The translations under genes and the position numbers were made by a program. Positions 7,415 through 14,659 of a DNA stretch of 31,798 bases are shown here, in pieces. Below the pieces are notes generated by a model, which saw only the letters and a program-made list of their open reading frames with translations, made no database searches and was not told where the DNA came from. Source of the DNA: CAZTZL01 sp964537715. Lineage in GTDB: Bacteria; Zhuqueibacterota; QNDG01; DSAB01. The stretch lies in the NCBI GenBank assembly GCA_964537715.1, contig CAZIAH010000037.1:1-31798 (forward strand). Reading direction: 5' to 3'. Numbering within the stretch: the stretch's first letter is position 1; each line of letters opens with the position of its first letter.

Positions 7415-9046
7415 ATGTTAAATAGCACAGTCAAAATCTCCAGACCGATCAATGAGCCGATGTTATCTTACAAGCCGGAGAGTCCGGAGAAAAGAGAGTT
7501 AAAATCCAAGCTTGCACAGATAACTAATTATCAAATCGAGATTCCCATTCTCATTGGCGGTAAGGAGATCAAAACGGGCGATCTGGCCGATTGCCGCTGT
7601 CCGCATGATCACCGTCACATTTTGGGCCAGTATCATAAAGCCGGTGAAAAAGAAGTCCAAATGGCAATCGATGCCGCTTTGCAGGCCAAGAAAACCTGGG
7701 CGGAAATGGATTACGAAGCCCGTTTCTCGATTTTTCTCAAAGCTGCAGATTTGCTTGCCGGGCCGTGGCGTGCCCTGATGAACGCGGCCAATATGCTCAA
7801 TGCCAGCAAAACCATCTATCAGGCGGAAATCGATTCCGCCTGTGAATTGATCGATTTTTACCGATTTAATCCTTACTATGCCCATGAAATGTATCAACAG
7901 CAGCCGGATTCCTCCCAAGCAATCTGGAATGTCATGGAATACCGTCCTCTCGAAGGATTTGTGTTTGCCATCACACCTTTCAACTTTGCCTCGATTGCCG
8001 GTAATCTTCCCACTGCACCGGCCATCATGGGAAACGTGGTTCTCTGGAAACCAGCTTCGTCCACGGTGTACGTCGCTTATCATATCATGAAACTTCTCCA
8101 GGCCGCGGGACTGCCGGACGGAGTGATCAACATGCTGCCCGGACCGGGCGGTTCGGTAGGCAATCCGGTTATAGCCAGCCCGTTTCTCGCGGGTGTGCAC
8201 TTTACAGGATCCACCGCCGTGTTTCAGGGAATATGGAAAACAATCGGCACAAACATCGCCGGTTACAAAACCTATCCGAGAATCGTTGGTGAAACCGGTG
8301 GCAAAGATTTCATTTTTATGCATTCATCCGCGGATATCGATGAAACGGCCACAGCCATGGTTCGTGGGGCTTTCGGTTATCAGGGTCAGAAATGTTCAGC
8401 GGCTTCCCGTGCCTACGTACCCAAATTCCTCTGGCCCAAACTGAAAAAGCGGGTTCTCGAAATGGTGAATCAGATCAAAATGGGAAGCCCGGAAGATTTT
8501 ACCAACTTCATGTGTGCGGTCATTGACAACTCGGCATTTCGTACGATTTCCCGTTACATCGATCTTGCCAGGAAAGCTTCCGAGGCCCATCTGCTCTGCG
8601 GTGGTAATTATGACGATTCTAAGGGATATTTTATCGAGCCGACGATCATCGAAACCTCCAATCCGAAATTCAAAACGATGCAGGAAGAAATTTTCGGACC
8701 TGTACTGACCATTTATGTCTATCCAGATAAAGAGTATGAAAAGGCGCTGCATCTTTGCGACGAGACTTCCCCTTATGCGCTGACAGGATCGATTTTTGCC
8801 AAAGACCGTGCTGCCATCGTTCTTGCACTTCGTATTTTGCGTAATGCGGCCGGTAATTTTTATATCAACGACAAACCCACGGGAGCCGTTGTCGGCCAGC
8901 AGCCTTTTGGCGGAGCGAGGGCCTCCGGAACGAATGATAAGGCCGGCAGCATCATCAATCTCCAGCGCTGGGTTTCCTCGAGAACGATCAAAGAGAATTT
9001 TCTCCCCCCTAAATCTTTTGAATATCCGCACATGGAAGAAGCTTAG
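7415..9046 (+). CDS. L-glutamate gamma-semialdehyde (P5C) dehydrogenase, ALDH4 type
   Basis: This enzyme oxidises glutamate-gamma-semialdehyde (from 1-pyrroline-5-carboxylate) to glutamate with NAD+, the second step of proline breakdown. It has 543 residues, the size of the stand-alone ALDH4A1-like form rather than the PutA fusion. The N-terminal SYKPESPEKRELKSKLAQ is typical of that group. The active site is intact: general-base Glu293 in GETGGKDF and nucleophile Cys327 in YQGQKCSAASRAY. HFTGSTAVFQGIW is the NAD-binding region, and EEIFGPVLTIYVY and QQPFGGARASGTNDKAG are also visible. The start at ATG 7415 is preceded by GGGAG at 7403-7407. No proline dehydrogenase gene is in the window, so its partner must be encoded elsewhere. 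The gene stands alone between a 74-base gap and a terminator-like hairpin. Confidence 0.95.
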   Translation: MLNSTVKISRPINEPMLSYKPESPEKRELKSKLAQITNYQIEIPILIGGKEIKTGDLADCRCPHDHRHILGQYHKAGEKEVQMAIDAALQAKKTWAEMDYEARFSIFLKAADLLAGPWRALMNAANMLNASKTIYQAEIDSACELIDFYRFNPYYAHEMYQQQPDSSQAIWNVMEYRPLEGFVFAITPFNFASIAGNLPTAPAIMGNVVLWKPASSTVYVAYHIMKLLQAAGLPDGVINMLPGPGGSVGNPVIASPFLAGVHFTGSTAVFQGIWKTIGTNIAGYKTYPRIVGETGGKDFIFMHSSADIDETATAMVRGAFGYQGQKCSAASRAYVPKFLWPKLKKRVLEMVNQIKMGSPEDFTNFMCAVIDNSAFRTISRYIDLARKASEAHLLCGGNYDDSKGYFIEPTIIETSNPKFKTMQEEIFGPVLTIYVYPDKEYEKALHLCDETSPYALTGSIFAKDRAAIVLALRILRNAAGNFYINDKPTGAVVGQQPFGGARASGTNDKAGSIINLQRWVSSRTIKENFLPPKSFEYPHMEEA

Positions 9047-9100
9047 CACGCACCTGCGGAAAATAGAGTACCCTTCCGTAACTAAAGACGGATCGTATCG

Positions 9101-9140
9101 AATGGCCGGAGTAAAAAAAGAGACCGGCCATTTCATTTAA
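9101..9140 (+). terminator. Terminator-like hairpin after the P5C dehydrogenase gene
   Basis: AATGGCCGG at 9101-9109 is the exact reverse complement of CCGGCCATT at 9124-9132. The loop is A-rich and 14 bases long, and the following tail is only moderately T-rich (TCATTTAATT). It lies 55 bases after the dehydrogenase stop, a sensible place for a Rho-independent terminator, though the weak U-tract lowers confidence. Confidence 0.6.
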
Positions 9141-9302
9141 TTCCGTTCTGACGGGAAAAGGATTTAATTTCCTGTTCCTTGGGGTGATATAGTAATGTTG
9201 ATAATTGATGTCACGCTGCTTGCGGCAGGCAGTTCATTTGGCATGGTACTTGCAAGAAAATAAATGAGTTATAATCTGTTTCACAATTATTTCGGAGGAT
9301 TC

Positions 9303-10892
9303 ATGAGATTTTTCGGCAGACATTTTCCATTTCTTTGGCCATTTTGTGTGTTCATGTTGCTGACAGGTTTCTTGCTCCAGAGCCAGTGCACTTTCAAATC
9401 TCCGAGCAAACCTGTTTGGCAGGTTCAGCTTGAGGTTCCGCTGATTAACCGTGTTTTTTCGATGGAAGAAATCATCGATGATACGGACGAACTCACCGTG
9501 GATTCGGTGGCGCAGGAAATCCTTTTTACATTTGAAGAGCAAATCGATACAGTGCTGGTGGGTGAATATTTAGGCGTGGACGGGATTACGATCGATAGAA
9601 CATATCCGCTCGGCAGTATTCGCGATTCGGTTGCCACGCCGGATTCACTGATCATCGAGAAAGGGGATATTGAAAAGGGAAGTGTGTATTTTCAGATACA
9701 GAATGACAATAATTTCAATGTGAATGTTATTTTTGAATTGCCGGATCTTAAAGAAAATGGCAGTTCCTTTATTATCAACAGAACTTTGGGTCCCTATGGA
9801 TTTTTTTCAAATACCCGAGAATTGGAAGGGTATATTTTTACGCCACCCCTTGTAAACGATCAAAATTTTGTACGATTTTACGCTCAGGCTATCGGTAATG
9901 GAAATCCAGGAACGGTTCAGATTCGTCTTGAGGTTAATGATGTCTCGTTTTATTCGGTTCGGGGTTGGTTGAATGATGTGGATGTTTCCATTGAAGAGAC
10001 CGGACAGGAAATCACCATTCCCGATGAAATCAAGGGGTTGAAAATCGCTTCCGCCGACATGCAATTGAAACTGTTGAATGGAATTCAGGCGCCGGGCGCG
10101 ATGAATTTATGGATCGAAGGAACCAACGATGATTTGGAGCAGGAAGTACTTCATATCGAAGATGAGATCGATGCCGCACCGGGTCCCGGTCAGGTCGGCG
10201 AAACAACGATCCATGCTGATGTGACGGATTTTATCAATATTTTGCCCACTCATGTCCGGTACTCGGGAACGATCAAGGTCGGAAAAGGATATATTCCAAA
10301 CAGCGTTCCGGTCGAAATTCGGGAGGATGACTTTGTGACCGGAACGGTTACGTTTAGTACTCCTTTGATCGTCGAGATCGAATCCAGAACCAATCAAGGC
10401 GAGGTGGACACGGTTAGAATTGACAAGGGTACCCGGGATGTGGTTCGTGACAATCTCAAAGAGCTTTCCATCGTGACGGAAATTGAGAATCACACCCCAT
10501 TGAGCGCGGATGTAAGTCTCCTGTTTTCGAAAACATCGGGTGACAGCACATTGTACGAATTGTACGATCAGAATCCAAACAATTTCCTGACTATCGGGCC
10601 GCTCTCGCTGGCCGAGGCGGAACTTGTCGTTTCCGAGATTTCCAACGGCGAACCGATCTGGGCCGTCGGCGAATCGGGAACGAGCCAGTGGAATCAGGTA
10701 TTGATCGAAGGAAGAGACATCGGCTATTTTGAAGAAGAAGAGATTTACATGGGAGTCAAAATTGTTTTTAAAGGCACTCAGGGAAAACAGGTCAAAGTGA
10801 TGCCGTCGGATTATATCCGCATCAAGGCGTATGGATCGGTTCAGGCACTGACAAAAATTCCGGAGGATGAAGAGGAAGGAGGCGACGAATGA
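9303..10892 (+). CDS. Predicted lipoprotein of unknown function (529 aa)
   Basis: I start this at ATG 9303, not the in-frame ATG at 9264, because a GGAGG ribosome-binding site lies just before 9303. The N-terminus then reads as a signal peptide ending in Leu-Gln-Ser-Gln-Cys29. This is a lipobox-like site, although Gln at -1 is unusual and plain signal cleavage is possible. The rest is acidic and beta-rich, with repeated Ile/Val-Glu-Asp patterns, and ends in an acidic tail (PEDEEEGGDE). It looks like an extracellular or periplasmic beta-sandwich protein. I recognise no named family. Its stop overlaps the start of the next gene (ATGA at 10889), so the two are translationally coupled and probably work together at the outer membrane. 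It is clearly a real gene; its role is unknown. Confidence 0.8.
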   Translation: MRFFGRHFPFLWPFCVFMLLTGFLLQSQCTFKSPSKPVWQVQLEVPLINRVFSMEEIIDDTDELTVDSVAQEILFTFEEQIDTVLVGEYLGVDGITIDRTYPLGSIRDSVATPDSLIIEKGDIEKGSVYFQIQNDNNFNVNVIFELPDLKENGSSFIINRTLGPYGFFSNTRELEGYIFTPPLVNDQNFVRFYAQAIGNGNPGTVQIRLEVNDVSFYSVRGWLNDVDVSIEETGQEITIPDEIKGLKIASADMQLKLLNGIQAPGAMNLWIEGTNDDLEQEVLHIEDEIDAAPGPGQVGETTIHADVTDFINILPTHVRYSGTIKVGKGYIPNSVPVEIREDDFVTGTVTFSTPLIVEIESRTNQGEVDTVRIDKGTRDVVRDNLKELSIVTEIENHTPLSADVSLLFSKTSGDSTLYELYDQNPNNFLTIGPLSLAEAELVVSEISNGEPIWAVGESGTSQWNQVLIEGRDIGYFEEEEIYMGVKIVFKGTQGKQVKVMPSDYIRIKAYGSVQALTKIPEDEEEGGDE

Positions 10893-12190
10893 AAATGAAA
10901 CGATGGATCAATCTCGACGGTGCCTTTGTCCAAAGGATCGGCCAAATCGTTTTCTCCCTGTTTGTCTATTTTCTGATTCCAACTGTCGGATTCGGACAAA
11001 TGACCGCAAGAAGTTTGGGAATGGCGAATGCCTACACGGCATTGGCCAGAGGCGTGCATGCTCCTTTGTGGAATCCCGCGAATCTGGGATTGCCGGACAA
11101 TCCGAATTTTTCATTCAGTTTGATTTCATTGGCGGCAGGTGTAGAAAACAATACATTTTCAAAAAGTTTTTACGATAAGTATTTCACCGGCGGCGATGAG
11201 AATAACGAAATCTACTGGACGCCGGAGGATGTCCTTGAGATTCTCGGCCTTATTCCCGAGGACGGCGTCACTCTGAATATCGGCGCTACGGTACGCACTT
11301 TTTCTTTTTCAACAGGAAAGTTTGCTTTATCCATGGGTGCCAGTGCGCAAAGCTATGTTCAGATCGACAAGACGGTTCTCGAACTGCCGCTGCAGGGCAA
11401 CGAAATCAACCAGACGTATGATTTCAGCGATACGGACGCAAGAGGGATCATCATCGGAGGGTTGAGTCTTTCGTATGGCAATCTGATCCCATGTGGTTTT
11501 GCGGATCGTTTCGCTTTGGGCGGCACGGTTCATTTTTACTACGGAGGATTGTATTCTAATGTCGATTATGCACAATTTACATTAAAAACAGCCGATTACG
11601 GGTTTGAAATGGATGGCAATTACGAACTCACCACCGCATTGGGCAGGATGGGTTGGGGAGCGGACATCGGCGCAGCCGCCCAGTTTCAAGGAGGATGGAC
11701 AGTCAGCTGTGCCATCGGAAATATTCTGGGATCCATTCCGTGGTCGAACGATGTCGATAAAGCCTACGGCCTTTTCGAGGGAGATTCTATTACCATTGAA
11801 AATACGGATGATGCGCTTTCGGATTCGAGCTGGTCCGTTGAAGCAGCCTCATTTTCCGAAAAACTGCCTACGGTTTTGAGATTGGGATGCGCCTATCAGG
11901 AAGGGCCTGTTTTGCTGACGGCAGACTATATTCAAGGATTTAAAAAAGGCGTGTGGGCGACTACCAAACCCCAGTTCTCATTCGGAACGGAATGGGAAGG
12001 CATCAAATGGCTGCCGCTCCGGGCGGGTGTGACCCTTGGCGGTGAAATCGAAATGGGGACCTCATTTGGATTTGGACTTCATTTAGGTGAACTGGTACTG
12101 GATTTCGGCATGCTGAGCCGGGGATTCCTCTTGCCCGCTACCAGCAAAGGATATGTGCTCGGATTCGAAATGGGGTATGGATTGGATTGA
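10889..12190 (+). CDS. Outer-membrane beta-barrel protein (DUF5723 / PorV-like)
   Basis: This 433-residue protein has a signal peptide (basic start, hydrophobic IVFSLFVYFLIPTVGFG, likely cut after the Gly-Gln). The mature N-terminus reads TARSLGMANAYTALARGVHAPLWNPANLGL. That 'Leu-Gly-Met-Ala...Ala...Trp-Asn-Pro-Ala' pattern is shared by FadL/PorV/DUF5723-type barrels. Many alternating, aromatic-rich glycine-bounded strands follow, up to a final strand with GYVLGFEMGYGLD. It probably sits in the outer membrane. The ATG overlaps the stop of the lipoprotein gene before it, so equal expression is likely, and the pair may form one complex. A role in transport or protein secretion is possible from the family resemblance but not shown. 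The barrel assignment is good; the exact family is less sure. Confidence 0.75.
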   Translation: MKMKRWINLDGAFVQRIGQIVFSLFVYFLIPTVGFGQMTARSLGMANAYTALARGVHAPLWNPANLGLPDNPNFSFSLISLAAGVENNTFSKSFYDKYFTGGDENNEIYWTPEDVLEILGLIPEDGVTLNIGATVRTFSFSTGKFALSMGASAQSYVQIDKTVLELPLQGNEINQTYDFSDTDARGIIIGGLSLSYGNLIPCGFADRFALGGTVHFYYGGLYSNVDYAQFTLKTADYGFEMDGNYELTTALGRMGWGADIGAAAQFQGGWTVSCAIGNILGSIPWSNDVDKAYGLFEGDSITIENTDDALSDSSWSVEAASFSEKLPTVLRLGCAYQEGPVLLTADYIQGFKKGVWATTKPQFSFGTEWEGIKWLPLRAGVTLGGEIEMGTSFGFGLHLGELVLDFGMLSRGFLLPATSKGYVLGFEMGYGLD

Positions 12191-12256
12191 TCTTTCCAGT
12201 TATCTGACTATACACAGTTAAATTCTTTAAAGGAATAAAATAGCCACGGATTTGTA

Positions 12257-12285
12257 TTGACATTTTATTCCTTTTTTGCTATTTT
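12257..12285 (+). promoter_or_regulatory. Sigma-70-type promoter candidate for the phosphofructokinase gene
   Basis: TTGACA at 12257-12262 is followed after exactly 17 bases by TATTTT at 12280-12285 (4 of 6 to TATAAT). A second TTGACA at 12287-12292 has TATCAA 17 bases further on at 12310, so two overlapping promoters are possible. Both lie within 90 bases of the start codon at 12343. Confidence 0.55.
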
Positions 12286-12342
12286 TTTGACAATTCAAAT
12301 CACTTAAAATATCAATAATCGTCAAAAAAATGGAGATGGTCA

Positions 12343-13638
12343 ATGACGCAATACGCAGAATTGAAAAGTCAAGGAGCACTTGGAATATTGGTGGGTGGTG
12401 GGCCTGCACCGGGGTTGAATGGTGTCATTTCCGCGGTCACGATCGAAGCGTGCCGCAACAAAATGAAGGTCTACGGTATTCTGGACGGATACAAATGGCT
12501 CGTGAAAGGCGACGAAGAAGAACTGATGAAACATGTCAGGGAGTTGCGCATCGAAGATGTATCTCGGATTCATTTCGAAGGAGGCTCCATCCTTCGAACC
12601 TCCCGAACCAATCCGGCGAAAACGGAAGGTGGTGTGGAGAATGCCGTGAAGATGCTGCGCAAGCTTGGGATCAAATACATGGTGACGACCGGCGGGGACG
12701 ATACGGCTTACGGCGCCAGTGAAATTGCCAAAGCAGCCGGCGGTGAAATCAAATTTGCTCACGTTCCCAAAACCATCGACAACGATTTGCCTCTGCCCAA
12801 CAATTTGCCGACATTCGGATATCAGACCGCACGGGATTTAGGTTCGGTTCTGGTCAAAAATCTCATGGAAGATTCCAAAACCACGGACCGCTGGTACATC
12901 GTGGTCGCGATGGGGCGGCACGCCGGTCATCTGGCGCTCGGAATTGCCAAGTCGGCAGGGGCCACGCTTTGCATTATCGCCGAAGAATTTAAAAAGGATA
13001 AGTTTATCGATATAGAAAAAGTGGTTGATATTCTGGAAACTTCGATTCACAAACGGCGCGCTCTGGGAAGAAACCACGGTGTACTCGTTATTGCGGAGGG
13101 TGTGAGCGAACGGCTGGATCCTGAACAATTACAAAGGATTCAGGGATCCGTGGAGCTGGATGCTTTCGGCCATGTTCAGTTAGCCGATGTGGAGCTCGGA
13201 AAACTGATCAAGAACATCGTTGAAGAACGGTTTGATAAACGCGGCGAAAAAATGCGTCTCGTGGAAATCAACATTGGTTATGTGCTTCGGTGCGCGGCTC
13301 CCATTCCCTTTGATCAGGAATATACGCGGGATCTGGGATTCAATGCGGTCCGATATCTGCTTAGTAATAAACCGGAATACCGAGGGAATGCCATGATTAC
13401 GGTGAACAACGGCAAGCTTCATCCCCTGAAGTTTGAAGATATGATCGATCCGAAAACGCAAAAGACCGAAGTGAGATACGTCGATATCGAAAGTGACTCT
13501 TACAATGTGGCGCGTAATTACATGGTCCGGCTGGAAAAGGAAGACTTTGAAGATCCGCAGATGCTCGAGGCCATGGCCAAATCCGCGAAGATGACAAAAG
13601 ATGAGTTTGTTGAAAGATTCGGATATATGGTGAAGTAA
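12343..13638 (+). CDS. 6-phosphofructokinase, pyrophosphate-dependent type
   Basis: This enzyme interconverts fructose 6-phosphate and fructose 1,6-bisphosphate in the cytoplasm. The 431-residue sequence has the PFK phosphate-binding start GILVGGGPAPGLNGVISAV, GGDD at residues 117-120, PKTIDND from residue 142, and VVAMGRHAGHLALGIA. In ATP enzymes the equivalents are usually GGDGS and PGTIDND. Asp in place of the second-motif Gly and Lys in place of the Gly before TIDND are the known marks of pyrophosphate use. I therefore infer a reversible PPi enzyme usable in glycolysis and gluconeogenesis. The start ATG at 12343 follows GGAGATGG at a suitable distance. Consensus-like promoter elements lie upstream, and a comF-like gene follows 22 bases later. 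The family is certain; phosphate donor is by motif. Confidence 0.92.
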   Translation: MTQYAELKSQGALGILVGGGPAPGLNGVISAVTIEACRNKMKVYGILDGYKWLVKGDEEELMKHVRELRIEDVSRIHFEGGSILRTSRTNPAKTEGGVENAVKMLRKLGIKYMVTTGGDDTAYGASEIAKAAGGEIKFAHVPKTIDNDLPLPNNLPTFGYQTARDLGSVLVKNLMEDSKTTDRWYIVVAMGRHAGHLALGIAKSAGATLCIIAEEFKKDKFIDIEKVVDILETSIHKRRALGRNHGVLVIAEGVSERLDPEQLQRIQGSVELDAFGHVQLADVELGKLIKNIVEERFDKRGEKMRLVEINIGYVLRCAAPIPFDQEYTRDLGFNAVRYLLSNKPEYRGNAMITVNNGKLHPLKFEDMIDPKTQKTEVRYVDIESDSYNVARNYMVRLEKEDFEDPQMLEAMAKSAKMTKDEFVERFGYMVK

Positions 13639-13660
13639 TTCAATTTTTTGGAAGATTTCA

Positions 13661-14407
13661 TTGTTACGACAAATCATTATAAAAGGGGTTTCCGATACAC
13701 GGAAGCCCCTTCGTTATTTTTTAGGTTTCATTCTTTCCGGTTTGATCGATTTTATCTACCCCCCGGTTTGTTTGCTCTGCAGTCGTTCCATTGATCACGA
13801 TGGACCGCTTTGTTCCGAATGCCGGAAAATTCTCCTCGATGATTTTCAGTTGACTTGCTATAATGATGAAAGCCATTTCAAACATCTGAAAGAAGCCATT
13901 TATTTTAGCAAAGTGTTCGTCTGTTGGACATTCACGTCGCAGATCGAGACGCTGATCCATATCGTGAAATACCAGCAGGGCAGAAAATTGGGGAAATATC
14001 TCGGCCGGATCATGGGAGAGAGAATCCAGGAACAGTTTCCGAATTTATCCGGAGACGTGATCGTGCCGGTTCCGCTTCATTCCGTGCGCCGGAGAGAAAG
14101 AGGGTACAATCAGAGCGAGATTCTCTCCCGCGGTATTGCTGAAATGATAGCAATTCCAATCGATACAGGCGTATTGATCAGAAAGAAGCACACGCAGACC
14201 CAGACCCTGCTTTCGGCCAGAGAGCGACAGGAGAATGTGCAGGATGCATTTTGGATCCGGGACGGGGAAACGATTGCGAATCGTCATGTCGTGCTGATCG
14301 ATGATATTGTGACGACCGGAGCGACCATGCAGCAGTGCGCGAAAGCGCTGATTCAGGCCGGGGCGGCGTCTGTCACGGGCTTGGCATTCGCCCGACCGGT
14401 GATTTGA
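13661..14407 (+). CDS. comF: ComF-family phosphoribosyltransferase-like protein
   Basis: This double-zinc-ribbon plus PRTase protein is of the ComF/GntX family, linked to DNA uptake or nucleotide salvage in some bacteria. The exact reaction is not settled. There are 248 residues from a TTG start at 13661. GGAAG sits six bases upstream of that TTG, and no ATG occurs in frame before the conserved part. An alternative TTG at 13742 would begin directly at LIDFIYPPVCLLC. The Cys pairs CLLC and CSEC are the zinc site. PVPLHSVRRRERGYNQSEILSRGIA is the family signature, and VVLIDDIVTTGATMQQCAKAL is the PRPP-binding loop. A strong hairpin (13683-13711) lies inside the first codons. It is probably co-transcribed with the phosphofructokinase gene. 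Confidence 0.88.
   Translation: MLRQIIIKGVSDTRKPLRYFLGFILSGLIDFIYPPVCLLCSRSIDHDGPLCSECRKILLDDFQLTCYNDESHFKHLKEAIYFSKVFVCWTFTSQIETLIHIVKYQQGRKLGKYLGRIMGERIQEQFPNLSGDVIVPVPLHSVRRRERGYNQSEILSRGIAEMIAIPIDTGVLIRKKHTQTQTLLSARERQENVQDAFWIRDGETIANRHVVLIDDIVTTGATMQQCAKALIQAGAASVTGLAFARPVI
13683..13711 (+). other. Hairpin overlapping the comF 5' codons
   Basis: AAGGGGTTTCCG at 13683-13694 pairs with CGGAAGCCCCTT at 13700-13711 (12 pairs, one of them G-U) around a 5-base loop. A CGTTATTTTTT tail follows. This has the shape of a Rho-independent terminator 45 bases after the phosphofructokinase stop, yet it falls inside the most likely comF frame. It could attenuate comF, or comF could start at 13742. 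Confidence 0.55.
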
Positions 14408-14520
14408 GTTCAGAATTGTCATCCGTGAAATCCATTGCATTCTTTTAAATATTGTTTAACTTGCATGTATATCACATTTGTCTTTGCGATCCCGATTCAA
14501 TCTAACAAATATTAATAAAG

Positions 14521-14625
14521 AATATCGGGAGAAGCAATCTCATAAATTAAACTATAAGATTGCCACGTCGTCCCGATATTTTATTAGAAAATATAATGGA
14601 TAATCGGGACTCCTCGCAATGACAT
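14521..14625. repeat. Composite inverted-repeat element with two competing hairpins
   Basis: AATATCGGGA at 14521-14530 is the exact reverse complement of TCCCGATATT at 14571-14580, and GCAATCT at 14534-14540 pairs with AGATTGC at 14557-14563. The same right arm, extended to GTCCCGAT (14570-14577), can instead pair with ATCGGGAC at 14603-14610. The flanks 'agattgccacgtcg' and 'ctcctcgcaatgac' look like two halves of a widespread intergenic repeat, as if a hairpin had been inserted in it (inference). It lies between comF and the GT-C-like gene. Confidence 0.65.
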
Positions 14626-14659
14626 AAAAATGACATCGGTAAAAAACAGGAGATAAAAA

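Noticed and set aside
7499..8323. 274-codon minus-strand frame opposite the P5C dehydrogenase gene
   Set aside because: Shadow of a gene with intact catalytic Glu and Cys; no start signal of its own.
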